7,303 nucleotides of DNA from JBBDWK01 sp040902885 (GTDB lineage Bacteria; Acidobacteriota; Terriglobia; Bryobacterales; Bryobacteraceae): contig JBBDWK010000016.1 in NCBI GenBank assembly GCA_040902885.1, forward strand, positions 1-7,303. The letters are read 5' to 3'. Below the pieces are notes generated by a model. The model was not told the origin of the DNA, did no database searches, and saw nothing but the letters and a program-made list of their open reading frames with translations. The position numbers and the translations under genes were made by a program. Below, one piece after another: positions 1-6,305 of this stretch (position 1 is the stretch's first letter; each line of letters starts with the position of its first letter).

Positions 1-157
1 CCGAGTACCTCTGGTATCAGGGATTTAACCCCTTGGAGGGGTTAGGAACTTCGGATTAGCTCACCAGCCGAAACGGGATACAGTTTTGTTGGCGTTTTCC
101 ATACCCTGAATCAACGCCGTGCGCAGTTATATCACTGAAAACAAAACTTGGTCCATT
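1..157. other. Lower-GC non-coding stretch left of the tRNA remnant
   Basis: I see no convincing gene here. All three minus-strand frames close within the first 60 bases. On the plus strand only short open tails remain, the longest ending at the TAG at 57-59; these could be the last codons of a gene that begins left of the window, but I do not recognise the residues. G+C over 1-150 is about 48% by hand count, well below the coding region. Together with the tRNA remnant that follows, this suggests the end of an integrated element rather than ordinary intergenic DNA, but that origin is an inference. Confidence 0.4.
26..44. other. Perfect 7-bp stem-loop
   Basis: TAACCCC (26-32) pairs perfectly with GGGGTTA (38-44) around a 5-base loop, which can shrink to 3 bases with one more T-A pair. 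No T-run follows on either strand, so it is not a typical intrinsic terminator. It could be part of a folded RNA: a second small hairpin (TACC 6-9 with GGTA 13-16) and a closing CCGA (1-4) with TCGG (51-54) would form a three-way junction. I cannot assign it to any RNA family. Confidence 0.35.
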
Positions 158-202
158 TTCCCAAGCTGGACGTCGTGGGTTCGAATCCCATCTCCCGCTC
201 CA
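158..202 (+). other. 3' fragment of tRNA-Gly(CCC), attachment-site-like
   Basis: The segment reads as the 3' part of a tRNA: anticodon loop TTCCCAA (158-164, anticodon CCC at 160-162), anticodon 3' stem GCTGG (165-169), variable loop ACGTC (170-174), T stem GTGGG/CCCAT around the loop TTCGAAT (175-191), acceptor 3' strand CTCCCGC (192-198), discriminator T and encoded CCA (200-202). Anticodon CCC, discriminator U and an acceptor strand matching GCGGGAG all fit bacterial tRNA-Gly. There is no D arm and no GCGGGAG 5' strand upstream, and only three of five anticodon-stem pairs can form with 153-157. This is not a functional tRNA. Tyrosine integrases commonly cross over at the anticodon loop and leave such a 3' repeat at the far end of the element. 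In this orientation the element would lie to the left. The 3' exon of an intron-split tRNA is a less likely alternative. Confidence 0.75.
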
Positions 203-235
203 AAATCAATAACTTGCGGGCAACCGAAAAACATA

Positions 236-255
236 CCCTCCATAGCCCTCCATTA
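236..255. repeat. Two tandem 10-base units
   Basis: CCCTCCATAG (236-245) is followed directly by CCCTCCATTA (246-255); the first eight bases are identical. The pair lies between the tRNA remnant and the stop codon of the truncated amidohydrolase. No function is apparent and it may be a chance or slippage duplication. Confidence 0.45.
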
Positions 256-259
256 AGCA

Positions 260-931
260 TCAGGCCGATTTCTTTGGGATCGGAACGACCTTGGTGAGAA
301 CCGATTTCTCAACCCGCTTCGCCGCCATGCTGGTCATCTCGGGGGCCGTGCCGTAACGCCAGCCGTCGGTGAAAACCTTGATCGCATCGGGGCGGTAGGG
401 CAGCACGCGGCGCATCGCGGCTCGCGCCTCTCGCGGCGTCTGAACTTCCAGCGAGAAGAAATCGGCGCGGCCTCCCTCGGCGCCATGCCCGTCCGGAGTG
501 GTCACACGCGCGGCAAGGTATAGGCGGGGACCGGGAATCCGGCCGCTTTGAACCAGGCGCCGCATGGGTTCGAAGGTTTCGGGATAGGTGCCGAAGTCGA
601 CCACCGAGGTGACTCCGCAGTAGAGGTATGCCTTCAGCGTCTTCGCCCAGTCGCCCGACACGCCGCTCACCGCGGAATAAGGAAGATGCGTGTGTACGTC
701 GAAAAGTCCTGGCAGCAGCGTATGGCCTTCGGCGCGGATGATGCGTGCGCCGGCCGGAATTTCGACCGCGCTTCCGACGGCCGCGATGCGGTCTCCCCTC
801 AGGAGGACGGTGGCGATTTGCGGCTCGCCGCCGAGCCCGTCGACCACCGCCGCCCCGGTGATGGCGGTGATTTCCTGCGCGTGCGCGAAAGACGCGGCCA
901 GCAGGACGAAGGCGATCGGGACGCGTCTCAT
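260..931 (-). CDS. Truncated secreted amidohydrolase, probable pseudogene
   Basis: This is a 223-residue reading frame matching the N-terminal half of the metal-dependent amidohydrolase superfamily (imidazolonepropionase/prolidase-like subgroup). It has a likely signal peptide (residues 1-18, MRR, hydrophobic core, AHA cleavage site), then the small beta-sandwich region with LLPGLFDVHTH, giving the HxH metal pair H80 and H82. K185 in DAIKVFTDG is the candidate carboxylated lysine. Family members usually run to about 400-450 residues and supply two further histidines and a catalytic aspartate after this point; all are missing. Similarity seems to stop near residue 202 (about position 326), and the last 21 residues form a basic tail (ending PIPKKSA) unlike the family. 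The start lies 9 bases after the dioxygenase stop, so it was probably the last gene of that operon. The substrate is unknown. Without the C-terminal ligands I expect no activity. Confidence 0.7.
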   Translation of the reverse strand: MRRVPIAFVLLAASFAHAQEITAITGAAVVDGLGGEPQIATVLLRGDRIAAVGSAVEIPAGARIIRAEGHTLLPGLFDVHTHLPYSAVSGVSGDWAKTLKAYLYCGVTSVVDFGTYPETFEPMRRLVQSGRIPGPRLYLAARVTTPDGHGAEGGRADFFSLEVQTPREARAAMRRVLPYRPDAIKVFTDGWRYGTAPEMTSMAAKRVEKSVLTKVVPIPKKSA

Positions 932-940
932 CCGGTTCCG

Positions 941-1717
941 CTACTTCAGAAACCCGCTCATCCCGGTCGCCTGCGCGCACAACTCGTCGTTGAGCGGATC
1001 GTTCAGCGCCAGAACGCGCCGCGCCTCGGGACTGAGGCCGGCCTGCACCTCCGGCGAGAGAAGCTTCTTCTGATATTGCTGCTGCGGTTTATCCCGCCGT
1101 GTGTAGAAGGCATGCATGGCCCTCCGCTCGCCGGCCGTGCGGTTCGCGGTTGCGCCATGCCACATGTGCGCGTTCATGACCATCACCGTCCCGGCTTTGC
1201 CCGTTAGCAGGATCTCCTCCGGGTGCGGGGCCAAAGGGTCGGCCAGCGCCTCCTGCGGCAGCTTACGCCATCGGTGCGAACCGGGCACCATGCGAATGGC
1301 GCCGTTCTCCAGCGTGAAATCGTCCAGCATCCACACCGAGTTACATACCCAGTAGCCCTTTTCGTCCGCCACCGCGCCCGCGTCCGCGTGCAGCGGCTGC
1401 CGGCAATCCGCGAAAGGGTTGGCCGAGCGCACATTCAGACTGCTCAGCTTGAACTCCGGACCCAGCACGTGACGCATGGCTTCCAGAATGGGCGGAGTGA
1501 CGATCACCCGCTCGAAGAGTTTGCCCTTGTTCACTACATTGGCCAGGCGGCGCGCGCCGGGCTCCTGCCGGAACTCGGCGCCCGCGGCTGCGCCCTCCTC
1601 CTCGAACAATTCCTCAACGCGCCGGCGGAGTCCCTCCAGCAATTCTGAATCGACGAAGCCGGGAAAGACTACATAGCCTTCCTCGTCGAGCCGTTTCTTT
1701 TCATCCGCGGCGAGCAT
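941..1717 (-). CDS. PhyH-family 2-oxoglutarate/Fe(II) dioxygenase
   Basis: This 258-residue protein has the phytanoyl-CoA dioxygenase (PhyH) fold signature. It opens with the family's typical N-terminus (DEEGYVVFPGFVD, residues 11-23). The iron triad is visible as H110-x-D112 in LHADAG and distal H187 in HMWHG. R198, eleven residues after the distal histidine, fits the arginine that binds the 2-oxoglutarate carboxylate. MVPGSHR (143-149) is also typical. Length is normal and no signal peptide is seen, so it should be a cytoplasmic oxygenase that hydroxylates a small molecule using O2 and 2-oxoglutarate. PhyH proteins act on very varied substrates and the sequence does not reveal this one. The ATG lies inside the 3' end of ogt (17-base overlap), and the amidohydrolase follows after 9 bases, which implies co-transcription. 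No strong Shine-Dalgarno precedes it, so translational coupling to ogt is likely. Confidence 0.85.
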   Translation of the reverse strand: MLAADEKKRLDEEGYVVFPGFVDSELLEGLRRRVEELFEEEGAAAGAEFRQEPGARRLANVVNKGKLFERVIVTPPILEAMRHVLGPEFKLSSLNVRSANPFADCRQPLHADAGAVADEKGYWVCNSVWMLDDFTLENGAIRMVPGSHRWRKLPQEALADPLAPHPEEILLTGKAGTVMVMNAHMWHGATANRTAGERRAMHAFYTRRDKPQQQYQKKLLSPEVQAGLSPEARRVLALNDPLNDELCAQATGMSGFLK

Positions 1718-2177
1718 ACCGGTTTTCCAGGTCCAGAAGCATGCGTTTCACGTCCAGACCGCAGGAATATCCGCCCAGACCGCCGCCGGATTGGATCACG
1801 CGGTGGCAGGGCACTATGATGGGAATCGGATTCCGCCCGTTGGCCGCACCCACCGCCCGGAACCCCTTCGGCGAGCCTGCGATCTCCGCCAGCTGGGCAT
1901 AGCTGATCGTTTCGCCGTAAGGAATCGCCCGCAGCGCGTTCCAGACCCGCTTTTGAAAGCTGGTGCCCTCCAGATCAAGCGGGAGATCGAAGCGCGTCAG
2001 CCTGCCTTCGAAATACGCCGTGAGTTGCGCTGCCGTTTCCTCGAGAAACGGGTCCAATTCGTCGCCATTCAATGCTCCGTTTTCGCTAATTCCGAACCGG
2101 ATTGCCCGTAAACCGCGAGGACTTGCCGTCAGATGCAGCGGCATACCATTCACTGGTTCAATTGTGCGGTACCGCAT
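1701..2177 (-). CDS. ogt: Methylated-DNA--protein-cysteine S-methyltransferase
   Basis: This is a 158-residue O6-alkylguanine-DNA alkyltransferase, close to the usual length of the short Ogt class without an Ada domain. The active site IIVPCHRVI (residues 120-128) carries the acceptor cysteine C124. Upstream are the conserved FQKRVWNALRAIPYGETISYAQLA (74-97, winged-helix DNA-binding part), R107 in GFRAVGAANGRNPIPI (the expected arginine finger position) and N116. GGLGGYSCGLDVKRMLLDLE (132-151) is the usual C-terminal block. It removes alkyl groups from O6 of guanine or O4 of thymine by irreversible transfer to its own cysteine. The ATG at 2177 is the first good start. It lacks a clear Shine-Dalgarno and sits about 26 bases after the start point predicted from the minus-strand promoter. 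It leads the minus-strand operon and overlaps the dioxygenase gene by 17 bases. The symbol ogt is used rather than ada because there is no Ada regulatory domain. Confidence 0.93.
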   Translation of the reverse strand: MRYRTIEPVNGMPLHLTASPRGLRAIRFGISENGALNGDELDPFLEETAAQLTAYFEGRLTRFDLPLDLEGTSFQKRVWNALRAIPYGETISYAQLAEIAGSPKGFRAVGAANGRNPIPIIVPCHRVIQSGGGLGGYSCGLDVKRMLLDLENRYARRG

Positions 2178-2186
2178 GAAAGCAGT

Positions 2187-2217
2187 TTGGCATGGAACCC
2201 CTTCAGACTGCTATAAT
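2187..2217 (+). promoter_or_regulatory. Sigma-70-type promoter candidate for the hopanoid operon
   Basis: A -35-like TTGGCA (2187-2192) and a perfect -10 TATAAT (2212-2217) are separated by 19 bases, slightly long but acceptable. Transcription would begin near 2224, only a few bases before the ATG at 2228, giving a nearly leaderless ispH transcript. This argues against the upstream in-frame ATG at 2192, which overlaps the -35 box. It is a sequence match only. Confidence 0.55.
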
Positions 2218-2238
2218 TCTTATCTTTATGCCGCTCAA
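2210..2238 (-). promoter_or_regulatory. Opposing promoter candidate for the ogt operon
   Basis: Read on the minus strand, TTGAGC (2238-2233) and TATAGC (2215-2210) are 17 bases apart, a good sigma-70 arrangement. Its -10 shares bases 2212-2215 with the plus-strand TATAAT, so the two promoters are back to back on nearly the same bases. Transcription would start near 2203, leaving about 26 bases before the ogt ATG. The -35 lies within the 12-base tandem duplication at the start of ispH. Confidence 0.42.
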
Positions 2239-2251
2239 GATGCCGCTCAAG
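2228..2251 (+). repeat. Perfect 12-base tandem duplication at the ispH start
   Basis: ATGCCGCTCAAG occurs twice in a row (2228-2239 and 2240-2251) and encodes MPLK-MPLK. Each copy supplies an in-frame ATG for ispH, and each carries on the minus strand a TTGAGC that could act as a -35 element. The exact identity suggests a recent slippage event or selective maintenance; the sequence alone cannot tell which. Confidence 0.8.
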
Positions 2252-3244
2252 CCGTTCGCTGCTTCCCTCCCAGGCCTGGCGGGGTCAAAGAAGCTTTTCC
2301 TGTTAAAACCGCGAGGTTTTTGCGCGGGAGTCGTCCGGGCCATCGACGTAGTCGAGATTGCCCTCAAACTATACGGCCCTCCTATCTACGTTCGCCGGGA
2401 GATTGTGCATAACAAGCACGTGGTTGACGATCTTCGGGCGGCCGGTGCAATCTTTGTGGAAGATCTGGCCGAAGTGCCCGAGGGCGGCCGCGCGATCTTC
2501 AGCGCCCACGGAGTCTCCCCGCAGGTTCGGCTTCAGGCGCGGCGGCGGAATTTGCAGGTGATTGATGCTACCTGCCCCCTGGTGACGAAAGTACACCTGG
2601 AAGCGGTCAAATTCGCCCGAGATGGCTTCAGCATTGTACTCATTGGGCACAGGGATCACGACGAGGTGATTGGAACGCTGGGCGAGGCGCCCGAGCGTAC
2701 TTACGTAGTCGAGAACGTGGCCGATGTCGACGCTCTCAAACTGCCCGATCCGAAGCGGGTCTGTTACTTGACGCAAACTACACTGAGTCTGGACGAAACC
2801 CGGTGTATTGTGGCCCGGCTGAAGACGCGGTTCCCGAAGATTCAAGGTCCTCCGGCACAGGATATCTGTTATGCAACCGAAAATCGGCAGATGGCGGTGA
2901 AGGCCGTTGCGCCGCACTGCCAGTTAGTTCTCGTGGTGGGGTCGCAAAACAGTTCTAACTCCAAGCGTCTGGTGGAAGTTTGCCATAACATGGGCATTCC
3001 GGCGTACTTATTGGACGATGCGGCTGGAATCGATTCCAACTGGCTGGAAGGGGTCGCAAGCGTGGGCCTGACGGCGGGAGCGTCGGCCCCCGAGAAGCTT
3101 GTGGAAGATGTGGTCGCCGCGCTTCAGCGGTACGGGTTCCAGGATGTGCAAGAAGTGGAACTCGTCGAGGAAGAAGTGCGTTTCTCGCTCCCCGGCGAGC
3201 TGGCTGCGGCAGGTTCCCAACTGACTGCCATTTCGCTTCCATGA
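2228..3244 (+). CDS. ispH: 4-hydroxy-3-methylbut-2-enyl diphosphate reductase
   Basis: IspH (LytB) carries out the last step of the MEP isoprenoid pathway, reducing HMBPP to IPP and DMAPP with a [4Fe-4S] cluster. Numbered from 2228 (338 residues), the three cluster cysteines are C32 (RGFCAGVV), C116 (DATCP) and C214 (DICYATENRQ). Substrate residues are also present: H61 (VHNKHVV), H144 and E146 (HDEVIGT), the TQTTLS block (182-187), NSSNSKRL (241-248) and TAGASAPE (282-289). It looks fully functional. The start is uncertain. An in-frame ATG at 2192 overlaps the -35 box and lies before the TATAAT, so I prefer 2228; 2240 is also possible because the start is duplicated. None of these has a Shine-Dalgarno, and the family core begins only about 20 residues in. 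The stop overlaps the shc start as ATGA. Its place at the head of this operon suggests isoprenoid precursor supply for hopanoids, although ispH also serves other isoprenoids. Confidence 0.92.
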   Translation: MPLKMPLKPFAASLPGLAGSKKLFLLKPRGFCAGVVRAIDVVEIALKLYGPPIYVRREIVHNKHVVDDLRAAGAIFVEDLAEVPEGGRAIFSAHGVSPQVRLQARRRNLQVIDATCPLVTKVHLEAVKFARDGFSIVLIGHRDHDEVIGTLGEAPERTYVVENVADVDALKLPDPKRVCYLTQTTLSLDETRCIVARLKTRFPKIQGPPAQDICYATENRQMAVKAVAPHCQLVLVVGSQNSSNSKRLVEVCHNMGIPAYLLDDAAGIDSNWLEGVASVGLTAGASAPEKLVEDVVAALQRYGFQDVQEVELVEEEVRFSLPGELAAAGSQLTAISLP

Positions 3245-5190
3245 CCCTAAGCCTTCAACTGCAAGACAGCCTGCTGTCGGCCGCGGGAGAGGTTGAGGGG
3301 CGCGCTGCCCAACGGCTGCTCGCCCAACAGACTTCCGAGGGATATTGGTGGTCCGAGCTCACTGCCGACACCACCCTGGAATCCGATTACATCTTGCTGC
3401 AGCTTTGGATGCATCCGCCGGAAGGTCCGGTCTGGAACCCGCCCACGCGTCCTCGGATCGACAAGGCGGTGCGCTCGATTCTCAGCCGGCAACTTCCCGA
3501 CGGCGGTTTCAACATCTACGTAAAGGGCCCGAGCGAGATCAGCGCTACAGTCAAAGCCTACTTCGCCCTCAAAGTCGCCGGCCTGGGCACGGACGATTCG
3601 CGCCTCGCCCGCGCCCGCGAACGCATACTCGAGATGGGCGGCATTCAGGCGGCCAACAGCTACGTCAAGGTCAACCTCAGCCTGTTTGACCTCTATCCGC
3701 GCGAATTCTCTCCCAGCATCCCGCCCGAGGCGGTGCTGCTGCCGGCCAATTTCCTCTATCAGATGTCCTCCTGGACGCGCGCCATCATCGTGGCGCTCTC
3801 CATCGTCCACGCGCACAACCCGCGCCGCCCCGTTCCGGAGGGTTTCCATCTGAAAGAATTGTTCCTGCCGGGAGCGAGTCCCGCGTTTGCGAAAGACGAA
3901 GCCTTCTCCTGGCGCAATTTTTTTCTTGCCGTGGACCGTTTCCTGAAATGGTGGGAAAGGCATGGCCCGAAAAGCATCCGGAGGAAGGCGCTGCGCGAGG
4001 CCGAAAAGTGGATGGTGGAGCGCACCCTGCACTCTGACGGTCTGGGCGCCATCTACCCTCCCATGATGTACGCCATCATGGCCATGGATTGCCTTGGCTA
4101 CCCGGCCAACCATCCATTGCGCATGGAAGCCGTCCGCCAGTTCGACCGTCTGATGGTGGACGACGGGGAGCGTTTCTTCTTCCAGCCCTGCTTCTCGCCT
4201 GTTTGGGACACCGCCATTGCCGCGTATGCTCTCGGCATGGCGGATCGCGAGGCCCACGCCCCTCGGCTTCAAGCCGCGGCCGATTGGCTGCTGTCCAAAG
4301 AAGTGCGCCGCAAAGGCGACTGGTCGGTGAAGCGTCCCGATACGGAGCCTTCCGGCTGGTACTTCGAGTTCTCCAACGAGTTCTACCCCGATATCGACGA
4401 CACGGCCATGGTGCTTCTGACCCTGTCCCGCTGCCGTGCCACGGACTCCACCGCGCAGAAGGCCTGTGCGGAGCGGGCCGTGCGGTGGCTGCTCGCCATG
4501 CAGGGCAGGGATGGCGGATGGGCCGCTTTCGACGTGGACAACAACTGGGAGTTCCTGAGCAAGGTTCCGTTCGCCGATCACAACGCCATGCTCGATCCGA
4601 GCTGCGCCGATATCACCGGCCGGGTGCTCGAAGCTCTCTGCGCCTTTGGCTTCGATCGGGAGCATCCCGCGGTGCGCCGCGGCATCGAATATCTGGTACG
4701 GACGCAACGCGCGGACGGCAGTTGGTATGGCCGGTGGGGTGTAGCTTACATATATGGCACCTGTTTCGCGTTGCGGGGGCTGAGCGCGGCCGGAGAAAGC
4801 GATCGCGAAGCGCACATGCTGCGCGCCTGCGAGTGGCTCCGTTCCATCCAGAACGCCGATGGAGGCTGGGGCGAAAGCTGCGCCAGCTACGACAACGGCG
4901 ATTTCACTCGCGCGGAGAGCACCCCGTCTCAAACGGCCTGGGCGCTTCTGGGTCTCATGGCGGGCGGAGACCTGACCAGCCGCAGCCTGCACCACGGCGT
5001 CGCGCACCTGGTGGAGACCGAGCGGCCGGGCGGCGGCTGGAACGAGGAGCTCGCCACGGGCACGGGCTTTCCCAAAGTCTTTTATCTGAATTACCATCTC
5101 TACGGGATCTATTTCCCCGTGCTGGCGTTGGCGGAATTCATGCGGCGCCAGCGGAAAGAAAAGTCCGCGCCGGCAGGAGGCGACTTATGA
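3241..5190 (+). CDS. shc: Squalene-hopene cyclase
   Basis: This 649-residue class II triterpene cyclase (also called HpnF) converts squalene to hopene and diplopterol at the membrane surface. The protonating motif DIDDTA is intact at residues 384-389, with D386 as the expected acid. QW-type repeats that brace the double alpha-barrel are seen at QLPDGGF (84-90), QGRDGGW (421-427), QRADGSW (489-495) and QNADGGW (537-543), with weaker ones near 30-36 and 594-600. WYFEFSNEFYPDIDD and SWYGRWGVAYIYGT (494-507) are typical active-site segments. Length is normal (about 630-680) and I see no truncation. The ATG overlaps the ispH stop (ATGA) and lacks its own ribosome site, so translation is probably coupled to ispH. 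Its stop overlaps the hpnH ATG in the same way. Squalene synthesis genes are absent from the window and must lie elsewhere. Confidence 0.97.
   Translation: MTLSLQLQDSLLSAAGEVEGRAAQRLLAQQTSEGYWWSELTADTTLESDYILLQLWMHPPEGPVWNPPTRPRIDKAVRSILSRQLPDGGFNIYVKGPSEISATVKAYFALKVAGLGTDDSRLARARERILEMGGIQAANSYVKVNLSLFDLYPREFSPSIPPEAVLLPANFLYQMSSWTRAIIVALSIVHAHNPRRPVPEGFHLKELFLPGASPAFAKDEAFSWRNFFLAVDRFLKWWERHGPKSIRRKALREAEKWMVERTLHSDGLGAIYPPMMYAIMAMDCLGYPANHPLRMEAVRQFDRLMVDDGERFFFQPCFSPVWDTAIAAYALGMADREAHAPRLQAAADWLLSKEVRRKGDWSVKRPDTEPSGWYFEFSNEFYPDIDDTAMVLLTLSRCRATDSTAQKACAERAVRWLLAMQGRDGGWAAFDVDNNWEFLSKVPFADHNAMLDPSCADITGRVLEALCAFGFDREHPAVRRGIEYLVRTQRADGSWYGRWGVAYIYGTCFALRGLSAAGESDREAHMLRACEWLRSIQNADGGWGESCASYDNGDFTRAESTPSQTAWALLGLMAGGDLTSRSLHHGVAHLVETERPGGGWNEELATGTGFPKVFYLNYHLYGIYFPVLALAEFMRRQRKEKSAPAGGDL
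5175..5180 (+). promoter_or_regulatory. Strong ribosome binding site for hpnH
   Basis: AGGAGG lies six bases before the ATG at 5187 and inside the end of shc. It is the only near-perfect Shine-Dalgarno at a gene start in this window. It fixes the hpnH start, although the same frame stays open far upstream inside shc. Confidence 0.85.
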
Positions 5191-6299
5191 GATTCCCCCT
5201 CTCCATGACCGCCGGAATGGCCGGTTATATCTTCAAGAACAAGCTCTGGCCGCGCCCGGAATGGCAGGAGAATGAAATTCCTCAAGTCGCGACAGCCAAT
5301 CCGTTCCGCATCCTGCCGCCGAGTTACTCGGACACTCGCGTGCGCCCGCCGCATCCCATGATCGACCGGCGCTTTCCGCTGGTGCTGATGCTCGAGCCGC
5401 TCCACGCCTGCAATTTGACCTGCACTGGTTGCGGGCGCATCCGCGAGTACGAATCCACCATCAGCCAGCGCCTGCCCCTTGAGAAGTGTCTCGCGGCGGT
5501 GGACGAGTGCGCCGCGCCCATGGTCTCCATCTGCGGCGGCGAGCCCATGATGTACCCCCAGATCGGCGAGCTGGTGAAGGGCATCCTGCGGCGCAACCGG
5601 AACATCTACCTCTGCACCAACGGCATGTTTATCCGTAAGCGGCTGGATGAGTTCACGCCGGATAAACGGTTCTTCTTCAACGTTCACCTGGACGGCCTGG
5701 AGCAGTCGCACGACATCGCGGTGGAGCGCGGGGGCGTTTTTGAGGAGGCTATCGACGGCATCCGCGCGGCGAAGGAAGCCGGCTTCATGGTATGCACCAA
5801 CACCACCGTCTATCGCGAGACGGACATGAAGGAGCTGGAGGCCCTCTTCGAGTATCTGGAGCAGTTCGATGTGGATGGGCATCAGCTCTCTCCGGCGTAC
5901 GGTTACTCCGCCGTCAACCAGCGCGAGATCTTTATGACGCGCGACGACATCCACGAGAAGTTCAAGGACGTGGATCGGCTTTTCGGCCGTTTTCGCTTGA
6001 ATCAAACTCCGGTGTATCTTGAGTTTCTGAAGGGGGAGCGCGATCTTCCCTGCACCGCCTGGGGCAACCCTACTTACAACGTCAAGGGCTGGAAAGGCCC
6101 CTGTTATCTGATTACGGACGCCCACTACGATACTTTCGAAGAATTGATGACGCGTACGCCGTGGGACAGTTACGGCCATGGAGCCGACCCGCGTTGCGAG
6201 CATTGCATGGTGCACTGCGGCTATGAGCCTTCGGCCGCCCTGGGAATTAACTCCAGGCTGGCGGACAGCTTCAAGATGCTGGTTTGGGCATTGCGATGA
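5187..6299 (+). CDS. hpnH: Hopanoid radical SAM adenosyltransferase HpnH
   Basis: HpnH joins a 5'-deoxyadenosyl radical from S-adenosylmethionine to diploptene to give adenosylhopane, the first step towards C35 hopanoids such as bacteriohopanetetrol. The 370-residue product has the radical SAM cluster motif CNLTCTGC (C75, C79, C82), the SAM-binding CGGEP (116-120), and LCTNGMF and VHLDGLEQSHD further along the barrel. The C-terminal part matches the HpnH-specific DUF3463 region: TAWGNPTYNVKGW (290-302), DSYGHGADPRCEHCMVHCGYEPSA with extra cysteines C337, C340 and C344. An N-terminal segment of about 60 residues before the barrel is normal for the family. The start is set by AGGAGG six bases upstream and the ATGA overlap with shc. 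The same frame is open back to 4089, but that is a shadow of shc. All catalytic features are present, so the organism probably makes extended hopanoids, given hpnG elsewhere. Confidence 0.95.
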   Translation: MRFPLSMTAGMAGYIFKNKLWPRPEWQENEIPQVATANPFRILPPSYSDTRVRPPHPMIDRRFPLVLMLEPLHACNLTCTGCGRIREYESTISQRLPLEKCLAAVDECAAPMVSICGGEPMMYPQIGELVKGILRRNRNIYLCTNGMFIRKRLDEFTPDKRFFFNVHLDGLEQSHDIAVERGGVFEEAIDGIRAAKEAGFMVCTNTTVYRETDMKELEALFEYLEQFDVDGHQLSPAYGYSAVNQREIFMTRDDIHEKFKDVDRLFGRFRLNQTPVYLEFLKGERDLPCTAWGNPTYNVKGWKGPCYLITDAHYDTFEELMTRTPWDSYGHGADPRCEHCMVHCGYEPSAALGINSRLADSFKMLVWALR

Positions 6300-6305
6300 C
6301 GCGGC

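Noticed and set aside
57..62. AGCTCA, resembling a tRNA D-arm, upstream of the tRNA-Gly fragment
   Set aside because: No GCGGGAG acceptor strand precedes it, no GG-containing D loop follows, and it lies about 100 bases from the anticodon loop. I take it as chance.
1..157. Group I intron splitting the tRNA at the anticodon loop
   Set aside because: I could not find the conserved intron core elements or a terminal G at the junction, and no 5' tRNA half is in the window. It remains only an alternative to the attachment-site reading.
548..1207. A 219-codon plus-strand frame opposite the amidohydrolase and dioxygenase
   Set aside because: It crosses the boundary of two recognisable minus-strand genes and has no domain of its own.
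2192..2227. Upstream in-frame ATG as the ispH start
   Set aside because: It overlaps the -35 box, lies before the consensus TATAAT, and adds twelve non-conserved residues. It would be right only if transcription starts further upstream.
3247..5097. A 616-codon open frame on the minus strand, covering nearly all of shc
   Set aside because: It is the antisense shadow of a GC-rich gene. The product shows no recognisable domain, while the plus strand encodes an intact squalene-hopene cyclase.
4089..5186. Long in-frame upstream extension of hpnH inside shc
   Set aside because: The extension is Arg-rich nonsense from another frame of shc. AGGAGG at 5175-5180 and the ATGA overlap fix the start at 5187.
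5109..6215. A 368-codon minus-strand frame opposite hpnH
   Set aside because: It is an antisense shadow with no domain. The plus-strand HpnH has all its motifs and a strong ribosome site.
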